Below, in pieces: positions 1 through 12,000 of a stretch of 64,000 nt of DNA. Below the pieces are notes generated by a model. That model was not told the DNA's origin, made no database searches, and saw only the letters and a list, made by a program, of their open reading frames with translations. Both the position numbers and the translations under genes were made by a program. Origin of the DNA: Onchidella celtica. Lineage: Eukaryota > Mollusca > Gastropoda > Systellommatophora > Onchidiidae. How positions within the stretch are numbered: position 1 is the first letter of the stretch; the number at the start of each line of letters is the position of its first letter. The DNA is taken from NCBI GenBank assembly GCA_963931925.1, contig OZ007576.1, forward strand, positions 11,254,261 to 11,318,260, given 5' to 3'.

Positions 1-56
1 ATGGAGCAAGTGGAAGAAGCAGGGGGTGAATTATCAGACTTTGTATCCACAGCCAA
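1..56 (+). CDS. SBNO1: sbno exon 1 of window (partial)
   Basis: Coding in frame from base 1, ending AA|GTAAGT at 56, phase 2. The left edge is cut by the window, so its true start is unknown. It encodes an acidic helical stretch with ELSDF, as in the SBNO linker. Confidence 0.8.
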
Positions 57-3000
57 GTAAGTTGGTACTTTGCAGACACAGCAAGTGAGGCTTATTATAA
101 TTATTTTTGTTTTGAAAAGGGTAATTTTCCGTGTCCTATTTTCCATGTATATTTTTAAAAATTGGGCTTTAAAATTGAGCAGTAGTGACAAAAAAATTGT
201 TTCTCACTGATAACATCGTCATTATAGGCTGACAGATGGACAATAACACACAAATCAAGAACAGACAATTGTGAGCCATTGTTGATATGTTGGAATTTCA
301 GAAGTCACTTTTAAGTTCATTTAATGACCATGGCAGATTTATTTTAACCTTTCAATTTCTTATCGATGTTGAATTTTATGTGTGTATGGAGCATTTCATT
401 GTCTTTTCCTGCAGGGGTGTCTTTCAGTCATTAGTTGAACGACACTTTCCAGCGTCAACGAGGGGCCGAGCCTTGGACATCATTAAGCAAGTCAGCAATA
501 GCCATAAACACAGAAACTCACCTGACCCCTGGCGGAAGAAAAAAGGTAGAGTCACTCATTTGTTGTAGGACAATTGTGTTTCTGGAATATATTGTGTTAA
601 CAAAACCTTGACAAGATTTTTTCTTCGGTGCCCACTTCAGGGCCACCACAAAAAAGAGTCTTTAATTTGGTTTGGAAAATTGTAGTTTTATATTGTAATC
701 TTTAAAGGACTGCTTCTTCTTTTGTGTTAGATGAATTGTAAATTTGGCTGACCTTGAAGTAAATGTCTTTTCATTTTCAACTTATTTCTCAAAAGTGGAT
801 TTTTCCATTGTTTGTAATATATTATTATTGTTTGCAGATTCAGATGATCCCCCTCCCAACAAAAGGCAAAAGCGAGGAGATGACAGCAGTGATCCAGAAA
901 GCAGTGACTCTACCTCAGACATCAGTGACATTGACTTCATGTCATCGTCTGGCAGTGAATCAGATAGTGATGGAGAAGAGCACAACCCATTTGCCAATGG
1001 CTGGAATAGTGATGATGGTAATTAAACTGTTCAGTGCATCAACAATTTCTGATATTAACAAGTCTATATTCTACAATGGACAACACAGTTTTTCATATTT
1101 TTAAACACTGGAATATTGCATGAGTGCAGTTACCCATTTTTCTCGAAAGTATTTGACAGAAATTGATAGTTGATGTTGATGACAGATGTACTATTTTAGT
1201 TGCTGCATAATTTGTTGCAATGTGGCCAAAAAATTTAATTAGTTTCCATTTTATATGAATGCTTACACTCATTTCCTGGGATGCCAGATTGTTCTTTGAC
1301 ACACATGGAGGTAAATCATGCATTAAAAATGTTAAGGAATTGGATTTTTCATTCAGTGAATAACCTCATGCATTCCTCTTTAGATGACCCTTGGTGTCAG
1401 AAAAAGAGAAAGAGGAAAGAGAACCCAAAGAAGAAGAAGAAAGAGAAAAAGAAGAGAAAGGAAAAGGAGTCAAAAGATGATGAAGACCGTCAGTTTGATA
1501 AGGCTCTAGCAAAAGCTGGACTGTTGAACAAGCCACCATCTAATGGACTGGATGGTCGTAAGTATATTAGGCAATTGCAGTTTATGGGTGGGATTTTTAT
1601 GCATGAAAGAGACAGGCTTTCAGTATATGGCCATGAGAAGCTGAAAGATTTGGTGTTTTGTTGGTTTTTTTTCCAATTGAAAAATAATATCCATATATAT
1701 CTGTCCCTGGTAATGAACATTGGGCAACTCATCCTTACATGCTAGGAGAATTCAAGTAATAATTTTGTGCAATAGTGGGATAATACAGTAGGTGGAAGAG
1801 AACTGCAGATTCTAAAAGCAAACAGAAAAAAAAAAAGAACTACATGTACATAGTGAAAATTGAATTTTTGATGGTCCTATATAGCTTTTGTGAATATATC
1901 CACTGTGTAGTTTTGTGTGGAACTGTTGTTATTGTTACTCTGCTACAAGATTGCCCAAGTACCACTTTATAAATAATAATCATTATTTTGTTGGAGTTGT
2001 GTAACTGCACTGCTACCAACCAACCCAGACTTTGAAAACACTCTATACTGTGGAACAAACCAAATTTTATGTCATGGCAGAAGGGCACATGCCCAGAAGA
2101 CATGCTGGATCGGAAAAGTAAAGTAAGTAAGTTGGAGTTGTGTACAAAGGCAAGGACGTGTTTATAATATTTTCCCCATTTTTTTTCTGTCATAGACACA
2201 GGCAACTGGGAGAAAGCTAGTGCAATGAAATCAGAGCTCCTGTCACGCATTGAATTCCTGGGGGATAAGTTACCTCCCAACACACTGGATCAGCTGATTG
2301 ATGATCTTGGTGGACCAGAAAATGTGGCAGAGGTTTGTGAGTTTTTGTCAGATCTGTCATTTCATTGTAATGGTGAACATTCCATCTTGTGGTCAACCAA
2401 CAGTAACAAAATGTGGCCACTTACTATACAAATCTGTGTTCTTGGTTGAAAGTGGGCTTTTTTTTTTTATAATTGGTTATTGTCATTCAGATTTTCCTCG
2501 CAAGTAACTCACACTTAATTATAAACATGGCAAGGGCAAAACTAAAAGAAGCAACAAACAAATGATTATTTGTTTCAGGATTCTCGTCACTAGACATTCA
2601 TACTGAATGCACCAAATCTGTTCATTAGTGTTGATATCAGTGTTCATCATCTGAAGCTGGCTGGCAGTTTACACAGGAAATATCCCCTTTTTGAATTCTT
2701 TTAAAAGCTTTGGGGAAGAATAATATGGGCACTTTGTTAGCAGGATAGCAGTTGATCATTACAATTGGCAGTATAGCTTTTTGACAAAACTTCACACCTT
2801 ATACTGATTATATTATAATCCTTTGCAGTGGCAAAGATTGTATTTTTAATCATCAGCTGATAGACAGTTCAAAGAAGAATTAATTATGTTTTAATGCTTT
2901 GATTGAGTGTGAGACTATGCAATTGAGAGGGGTTTTGCATTTGGAATACACTTATGTTTGAGTCGTAATACGTTTTGATTCTGACTTTTCACTTTCTTCA

Positions 3001-6000
3001 TCCAGCTTTTGGCCAGGTTAGAGAGAGGGAGGGGAAATAAATAGGCTGTACTTAAAATTGTATATATAAGCACGGAAGATTGGAAATCATCATCTTTTCT
3101 GATTTCAGATGACTGGTCGTAAATCACGTGTTGTGTCCACAAATGATGGTGTTCAATTTGAATCTCGGTCTGAATCAGATGTCTCACTTGAAATCCTGAA
3201 TCTGACAGAGAAACAGCGATTTATGGACGGAGAAAAGGTGTGTTTGGGGAAATTTGTAATCCCTTAAGAATTTGCTACTGGTTACTGGTTATTTGTAATC
3301 TCTTAAGAATTTGCAACTGGTTACTCCTTGCAAATCATTTCAATGTCACTAAAATTATGAGTATGATTTTTATTTTTGCATTATTGCTTGCATTTGTGAT
3401 ATAAAATGGCTTGAAAATGAGCTGATCTGCATTTTACACTGGCATGGGGAAAATTTATCATATTATTATTAGTTGAATGAGTAAGATAATACATATATAT
3501 GTGTAAGCTGAAAAAGTACATCAGTATTTATTGCTCTGAACCTTTTCTTCAACTTTAGAACATAGCCATCATCTCTGAAGCTGCCAGCTCAGGTATCTCC
3601 CTTCAGGCAGACAGAAGAGCAAATAACCAGCGAAGAAGGGTGCACATAACATTGGAGTTGCCATGGAGTGCAGACAGAGCTATTCAGCAGTTTGGTAAGA
3701 ATCTTGGAATATACCTCTGTTATAACAAATGCTAAACTTAGATTTGGCTTCACCACCACAGGTTCTTTCTGGTGACGTCATGACCTAGCAGGCCTGGGTT
3801 TTTATAGATACTTGTTGAATAAACATTGAGGGTTGGTATTAATTACAGACTGATTGATGTGATGAAAACAGTCTCATGAGAAAACCAACAGATGCAGATG
3901 TGGGACCAGAGAGGAAGTACCAGCAGTTCGTCTCAGTGAGAATATATTATACATAAGCAGTGGATAATTTATGAAGAAAAGATTCAGTCCATATTTAAAA
4001 TTCAGCACTTAGAAAAATGTTTATTCTCCCATCTTCTTGTTTTTTTTTCAACATAATTTTATCTCCAGTATTATGTTAACTTTTACAGGGCGTACACACA
4101 GATCAAATCAAGTTAGTGCACCAGAGTATATGTTCTTGATCTCAGAATTGGCTGGTGAGAGAAGATTTGCAGCCACAGTTGCCAAGCGACTGGAAAGTCT
4201 GGTATGTCCAAACTTGTTTAATTTGAAACACTACGAAAAGTATAGTATGTCATCATTATTTTAAAATTCATTATATGCTGCTGTCTTTCAAAGCTGAGAC
4301 CATTAATGTCATAACATTTTCTTTTATTCTGTCACATGTTATAAGTTTAAAGACTTAATTAGTTCATTTAGTATTGTTTATTCAAGACTGATGTGGAAAG
4401 GGAGAGCTTGTAGACTTCTTTACACATAAATTAACTCACTGACGCCCAGGATTTTTACCTTAGCTATTCCCTGGTACCCAGCGTTTCATGGGTATTTTTT
4501 TTAAAATATATAAAAAAAACTATTTAAGCAACAGTGTTGCAATTTGACGTACGCTTGTATGCAAATATTATAATAAAATTTATAATGTCACAAACAGAAT
4601 TGAGTTATCTTTTATAGTTTTGAGTTGTGAATGTGTGGATCATCTTCCGAGTCAGAAGAACTAAAATATTGGGCTGTGGAGGGTCCAGGCTGGTGTTTAG
4701 GTCTACATGTAGCTGTTACACTATCTGGTTTACTACCCTGAGAGGCTACTGCATCATTAGAAGGCCGTGTAGAGCTAGATCTATACATTTTTTGTACTTG
4801 AAGTCAGAACGACCATAGGATTTTTAGCAAGAGGGTGGTAGCAGTACAAAAACAATTATTACTTCGTTAGTTTTCACGCTAGAGAGCTCATCCGGGTACT
4901 CAGTGGAAGGGAAATGACTCTAGAATTCACCCATGCCACAGTCATCATTATTACATTACCCTTACGAGCTATTCATTGTTGACAGTAAAATCGCACATAC
5001 ACGATGACGGGCAGCTGCTGTCGCAGTGAGAAAATTGCACCCGTACGATGACGGGCGTCAGTGAGTTAAGCCATCTGCACTTATCTGTGTATCTCAACTG
5101 AAAAATGTGGGTATCAGTCTGATCAAAATAATTTTTCTCATGTTGAGGAGTGTTTCATACAGTTTTACTGTTGTAAGTCTTACATGGGTATGGGATGTTT
5201 TAACTGAATTTTTTGTTTGTTTGTCACTGGAATGTTTTTAATCAACAGTTCTTGTATTTTTTTTTTTTTTTTAAGGGTGCCTTGACACATGGTGATCGAA
5301 GAGCCACAGAATCTCGAGATCTGAGCCGATTCAATATTGACAACAAAGTAAGGACCCCTCCTTTTTTTTTTTTTTTACCTTTATTTCATCTCTCAGTGGT
5401 GTCTGGTAATACTATACATGGAAAGCATGATTTTTTTTCCACATGCTTGTCATACAACTTTGGGGATTATCAGTCAGTCTTGAAACTGTCACATTGTTTG
5501 CACTTGAATAACTGCTGTTGAAGTCACAGAAGTCCAATCATCACTGCAGGTGGCCTTCTTGTAATCAGGATTGCTCTGTCACATTTCCTTTTATGATGAC
5601 TGTTAGATCTGTATGCAAAGGTCTACGTTGTCCATCAGGAGATTCCCATGGTGCATAGATGGAAATTATGGAGATGAGGCGATACAGACTGCACATACTT
5701 GGAGTTAGCGAGACCCGCTGGATACAGTCCGGACTGAAACAACTTAATACTGGGGAAAAGATTTTGTATTCTGGAAGGGAGGACAAAAAGCATACAGAAG
5801 GAGTAGCGATCATCTTGAGCAAGCACGCCCAGAGGTCACTGAGGGGATGGGAACCCTATGGAAGGAGAATTATATTGGCATCATTTACTACTAAGAACAA
5901 GAACATCAACATGAACATTGTGCAGATATACGCCCCAACAAATGAAGCAACCGATGAGGACAAGGACGATTTCTACAACCAGCTTCAGGAAATAGTTGAC

Positions 6001-9000
6001 ACACTGCCAAGAAAAGATGTGAACATTATAATGGGAGATGCCAATGCCAAGATAGGACAGGACAATACTGGGTATGAGGACATTATGGGGTGCAATGGTT
6101 TAGGACAAATGAATGAGAATGGAGAGCGGTTTGCAAGTTTCTGCGCATTTAACAGCTATGTGATTGGAGGTTCAGTATTCCCACACAAGAGGATCCATAA
6201 GGCCACTTGGATTTCACCGGATGGAGTAACTGAAAATCAGATTGACCACTTTTGCATCACCCGACGATTCAGACGCTCACTAGAGGATGTCATAGTACAG
6301 AGAGGAGCAGATGTTGGATCTGACCATCACATGCTGCTGGCAATACTCAAACTCCGCCTCAAGAAACAAGGTACCAGAGCAGGAACAAAGAGGAGAAAGT
6401 TTCAAGTGAGCCTTCTGGATGGAGACAAGAAGGAAGAGTTCCAGCTGACACTGAGGAATAGATTCAAACCCCTTGTTGACCTCGAAGAGACAGTAGATTT
6501 GGAGACTCACTGGGCTAAGGTAAAAGGAGTATTTACATCGACATGTCAGGATGTTATTGGGGAAAAGAAAGTGGAACACAAGGAATGGATCAGTCAAAAA
6601 TCACTGGACTTGATAAGGATAAGAAGAGACCTAAAAGAACGGGTAAATGCAAGTCGTACAAGAAGCTCAAGAGTTGGTAACCAGGAAGAGTACCGAGCAT
6701 CAGCTAAAGAGGTCAAAAAATCAATTAAAAAAGACAAAGAGGAGTTCATAGGAATGTTAGCAGAGAAAGCAGAGAAGGCAGCAACAGGAGGGCACATGAG
6801 GATCCTCTACCAGACTACAAAGACTCTTGCTGGAAAATATGGAAAACCTGAAGTTCCTGTCAAGGATTACAACAGGAAGGCTATTTTTGGAAAGGAAGCT
6901 CAGGCAAAAAGATGGATAGAACATTTTAACAGCCTCTTGAACAGACCTCCACCAAGCAACCCACCCGACATTCTACCCGCAAGAAATGATTTACCGATCA
7001 GTTGCGACCCTCCGACTAAAGCAGAGATTAATGATGCCATAAAGCAGTTAAATCGAGGCAAGGCAGCTGGACCAGACCAGATCCCACCAGAGGCCCTGAA
7101 GGCAGATGCTGCTGGGGCTGCAGAGGGTCTGCACTCACTATTCTCGAGGATTTGGATCGGAGGCAAGTTTCCAAAGGACTGGAAGGAAGGACACCTCGTG
7201 AAGCTCCCAAAAAAAGGGGACCTCAGCAATTGTAGTAACTACAGAGGAATCACACTTCTCTCCATCCCAGGAAAGGTTTTCAATCGGATTATTCTCAAGC
7301 GAATACAGAATGCAACAGACCAAAAACTTCGCGAGGAGCAAGCTGGTTTCAGGAGTAATCGATCAACCACCGACCAGATCGCCACGCTGAGAATCATAGT
7401 AGAGCAGTCGCTAGAGTGGAACTCCCAACTGATAGTGAACTTCCTTGACTACGAGAAGGCCTTTGATAGCATCGATAGAGAAACACTGTGGAGAATATTG
7501 AGACATTATGGAATCCCAGAGAAGATGGTGAATCTTATCAAGAGCATGTACGAGGGGACAAGTTGCAGAGTCGTACATGATGGTGAGCTTACTGACAGCT
7601 TTGATATCAAGACTGGTGTTAGGCAGGGTTGTTTGCTGTCCCCATTTCTGTTTATCCTGGTGATTGATTGGCTTATGAAAGAAACCACCAGTGGAGGAAG
7701 AAATGGCATACAATGGACCCCATGGACACAGCTGGACGATCTAGATTTTGCAGATGACTTGGCACTATTGTCGCACACACACGACCAGATGCAAGCAAAG
7801 ACTACAGCTCTAAACAAAATTTCAGAATCTATTGGATTGAGGATACATCCCGCGAAGCCGAAGGTCCTAAAAATTGTTGCACCCCTAAGCGAACAAGTCA
7901 CAGTAGGAGATCAACCACTGGAAGATGTAGAGTCCTTCTGCTATCTTGGTAGTATCATTGACAATAAGGGAGGAACAGAGGCAGAAGTCAAAGCACGAAT
8001 TGGAAAGGCACAGGCAGCTTTCACATCCTTAAGCAAGATTTGGAGAACCAAGGATATATCTCTAAAAACAAAGCTGAGGATATTCAACTCGAACGTGAAG
8101 TCAGTCCTGTTGTATGGATGTGAGACCTGGAATGCGTCCCAGGCCTACATAAAGAGAATCCAAGTTTTCATCAACAGATGTTTGAGGAAGCTACTTAAGA
8201 TCAGATGGACAGACAAGGTCAGCAATGAAATTGTATGGAAAAGAACAAGACAGAACCCAGTCAGAGAGGAAATTGGTAGGAGGCGATGGAGATGGATCGG
8301 CCACACTCTCAGGAGGCCAGGAAACAGCATCACGAAGAAGGTATTGGACTGGAATCCCCAGGGCAAGAGATCAAGAGGAAGGCCGCGCGGAACGTGGAGA
8401 AGAGCCAGAGAAAATGATGTGCAACGAAGCGGAAAGACTTGGAATAATGTAAAGAGGCTGGCCCATGATAGAGAGGGATGGAAGGTGTTTGTTGGTGGCC
8501 TATACCCTGATCCAGGGTGAGAAAGGCAATGATGATGATGATAGATGGAAATTGTCCTCCTCAGCCTGGCTATATTCTTGTATTGTCGTGTATTCATAAA
8601 AGATGCGAAATATGCAAGGTTACAGCTAGCTACGCTCGGGCCTGTAAAGTGGTTTCAGTCCATTTTCAGTCCTATGAAAATTTTCCAGTGTCCTACTATA
8701 ATTGTGTTCAAAGCATGAAACTGTCAGCTGTCTGTAAATGAACCACATTTCACTTCTTTCATTGGGGGAAAATTTTATGTCAAAATTCCATGTAAGCTGC
8801 TTAAATTAAATTTGTTAGAATTTGACAGTGGCTGTATTAGAATTAAACAGTGTTCCTGGGAAATTGAATGTCATTTCACCAAGTGTAAGAAATACCTAAA
8901 CAAACAAACAAACAAAAAAAAGGTTACATTTTCCATATTATACAGTGAGATGGCCAAAAGTCTTGAAGATGGTGATCATGTATTGTTTAGTTCAAATTTC

Positions 9001-12000
9001 TGCGTATAATGTTACTTTTTAAATGCAGAAAATGAGTTTTGGTTTTGTGAATTTTAAACCATTTCAAAATCTCCTTGTCCTGCTTGCTCTGTTAATCTTT
9101 GTTATTATTTCCAGTACGGTCGTATGGCTCTGGAAACTGTGATGAAGTCTGTTTTGGACATTCAGTCTGATGTGCCTCCTGTCTCTCCACCCAGTTCTTA
9201 CCAAGGAGATTTTTTCAGAGGTAACCGAATGAGCCATTTTGTCTGAGAATGGCATCTTGGGAAAGTGAAATGATTTCAAAGCTGCTCTGCATTATGTAGC
9301 TGTCGTGCTGGAATACTTATCAAAGGCTGAAAAGACTGTGATACGTATGCCAAGAGCACATTCAGGCTTGTTAGCCATTAGTGATGGCGCTTTCATCTGT
9401 CCGGTTTATTTACATTTATCCTCACCTATTCCTGACAAGCATTATGTTAATGTTTTGTGGCAGGAATTAATTGGGTCCTGCAGTCTTCTACAGATAATGA
9501 AACAAGAAATGATGAGTTACAAATTAAAGGGAAAGCATAGTTGTCAGCAACTGTATAACTGTGCTCTATAGAGTATTACCATTTATATCATTTCTTTTCA
9601 ACAATTTTTTGTTGATTTCCGTGTGTATAGTTACATCCATCTTTTCTTTCTTCCCATGGACTCTTAGATGTGAAAGAGGCCCTCGTTGGTGTTGGAATGG
9701 TCAATGTTGATGAGAAGACTGGATATGCAACTCTAGAGAAAGGTAAAACATCAGTCATTAGATTATCTTTTCTCAATGATTTTTGTGATGGCAAGGACAT
9801 GCGAAAATTTTCCATCAAAAGTAAGTAGTAAGCTCAAAGAAAAAATGTTTGTAATGTGACACAGAGTTGCTTTATCTCTATAGACAAGACTTTTTCATTT
9901 AATATGTGGGCACTAATTTGAGAATATCCTTTGTCTGGCCGCACTGGAAATCGGTGCATAGGTCATCGTTCTGAGGATGTTTACTGAAATGGTTAGCGTC
10001 TTTGGCCAGCCAGAACAAATTGGAATGACATTCCTCTTATAATCTTTGCGCATAAGTTTGTATGAAGCTTACGATACACATGCATGTAGTTAGCATGAAT
10101 TTTATTTAATACCCAGTTCTAATTTCTGGTTGATTGAAAAACATAACATTCTGTTACAAGGCATTGAAAATAGAAACACACACAATCGACTTAGCCAAAT
10201 GATGCCTGGTTCCTAGTTAAAACCAGCTGTGCATTACACCTATTCGCGGTACTCTGAAGAAAAGTTGGCTTTTTTTTTTTTAAAGTACTGGCCGGGCGAA
10301 GGTTATTCATAGGTAGGTTTTCTTGACAAACATTGTAATGAAAATATTTCATAAATAACATTTTTATTGAGAGTTTATTAAGCTGTTTACTGGAAAGAAA
10401 CTAGGGTATAGATGCGTAAAGGTGAACATATATATGGTCTTGATATTGTGGCTGTCCAAGGTATTTTATGAAAATATGTGCTGGATTTCCAGATTTCAAC
10501 AATATCTCCAAGTTTCTGAATCGCATCTTGGGAATGAAGGTTGCTGTTCAAAATGCTCTGTTCAAGTATTTCACTGAAACGTTGATGGCCATTGTTTTGG
10601 AAGCCAAGAGAAATGGTCGATGGGACATGGGTATCATGGGTAAGTTGTTGCGTCGATGTTTTAAGTGATCGAGTTTCCCTACATTAAACTAGGCTGGTGC
10701 TCACTAAACATAAAAGAAATCAACATTTTTTCAGCACTTTGAGTCAGCTTATAAAAGTTAAATTATTGGTGTTGTTGCTGAAGTTGTTATTTTCAGGGTT
10801 GCCAGCATGCCTGGAGTTGGCACGGAATTGCGACTTCGAGTCTGGAGCTTCTGACATTTGCGCTAGCTTGATTAGAGATATTGACCGCGACTTCGGTCAT
10901 TTAACTAGATCTACATAGCTGCCAACCAGTACGTACAATACGTATTTAGTACGTTTTTTTGGGTTCCGGTACGTTAATACGTTTTTGTGGTGAAACGTAC
11001 GTTTTTGAAGAATTTCCCCATTTATATGGAGAAAAACACACAGAGGAGAAAACAAAACCGTAACTTTCGTATCTAGGCCTACCACTAAGAGCGTTGAGCC
11101 TAGCGAGTCAACGGGAGCAACGGTAAACGCAGCTCTACCGTATACCATATCCTGCCGTACTTACTGCATATGCCCGAGCTCGTGATAACTTTCGTTCCCC
11201 GCCACAGCCCCACTCAACCAAGCAATAGTAATATTGCATAATCAGTTAGCATGGCATGCACCTTCGCCTGTGTCCACGTGCTTCGGCCTTTCATCGAGCT
11301 CGAGTACCTAAGCAAGTGTAGGTCATGCGTATTGTATCATAAACGATGGCGGTCAGTGAGTAAGAACAGTGGACACATTTTGTGAAGAGGTTTCATTTTA
11401 TTTCGTTGTTACGTCTTTTTTGGGCTGGTTGTTTTTTTTTTTTAGTTTTACATAGCTTACAATCATCTTTGGCGGTGGTAACTCCCGGCTGTTTTTTAGA
11501 ATCTTGAATGTAATTGGCGATCACGGATAAACTAGGCCTAGGCTCCGGTGTATGGGTGTTTGAGCGACATTAGAAATCTGGAGCCCGTGAGCTGGTAAAA
11601 CAATAGAAAAAGTTCTAGACCTAGAACAATATGGACATGGCTTGTGAAGTGGCTTCAATTCTAGATCTATTACATCTGTTATCTTTTATGCCTAACATGA
11701 CTTGCGATAATGGATAGATTTATTTGATTTATAATCGGAGGTCTTTTCTATCCAACTCATGAGGTGAGTCATGAAGCCATGAGTAGACATAATAGTGCAA
11801 AATGTTCAGAGGAATTCCCTTTTGCATTATCATCAAACTTGTCTGATAAATGTATTGTGAGTCGTAAGTCACGTTATCGTGAGTTCCAATTTCACCAGTT
11901 TCACAAGTCACATGGAGGCAAGACTGACATTGTTCAATACTGCCAGAACAAGTTAGTATGAAAGAGTTATACAATTCTGAGGACAGCTCATATCATAATA

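Noticed and set aside
1-58. ATG at the first base as a gene start
   Set aside because: The frame is the interior of the SBNO linker and continues the conserved protein; the ATPase half must lie upstream, so this is a chance internal Met at the window edge.
3252-3325. CRISPR-like direct repeats
   Set aside because: Only two copies with a 4-bp spacer inside an animal intron; a simple tandem duplication.
8145-8597. Minus-strand 150-codon frame over the LINE
   Set aside because: It is antisense to the reverse transcriptase C-terminus and has no family resemblance; a shadow of the plus-strand frame. Several other minus frames in 5565-7901 are the same.
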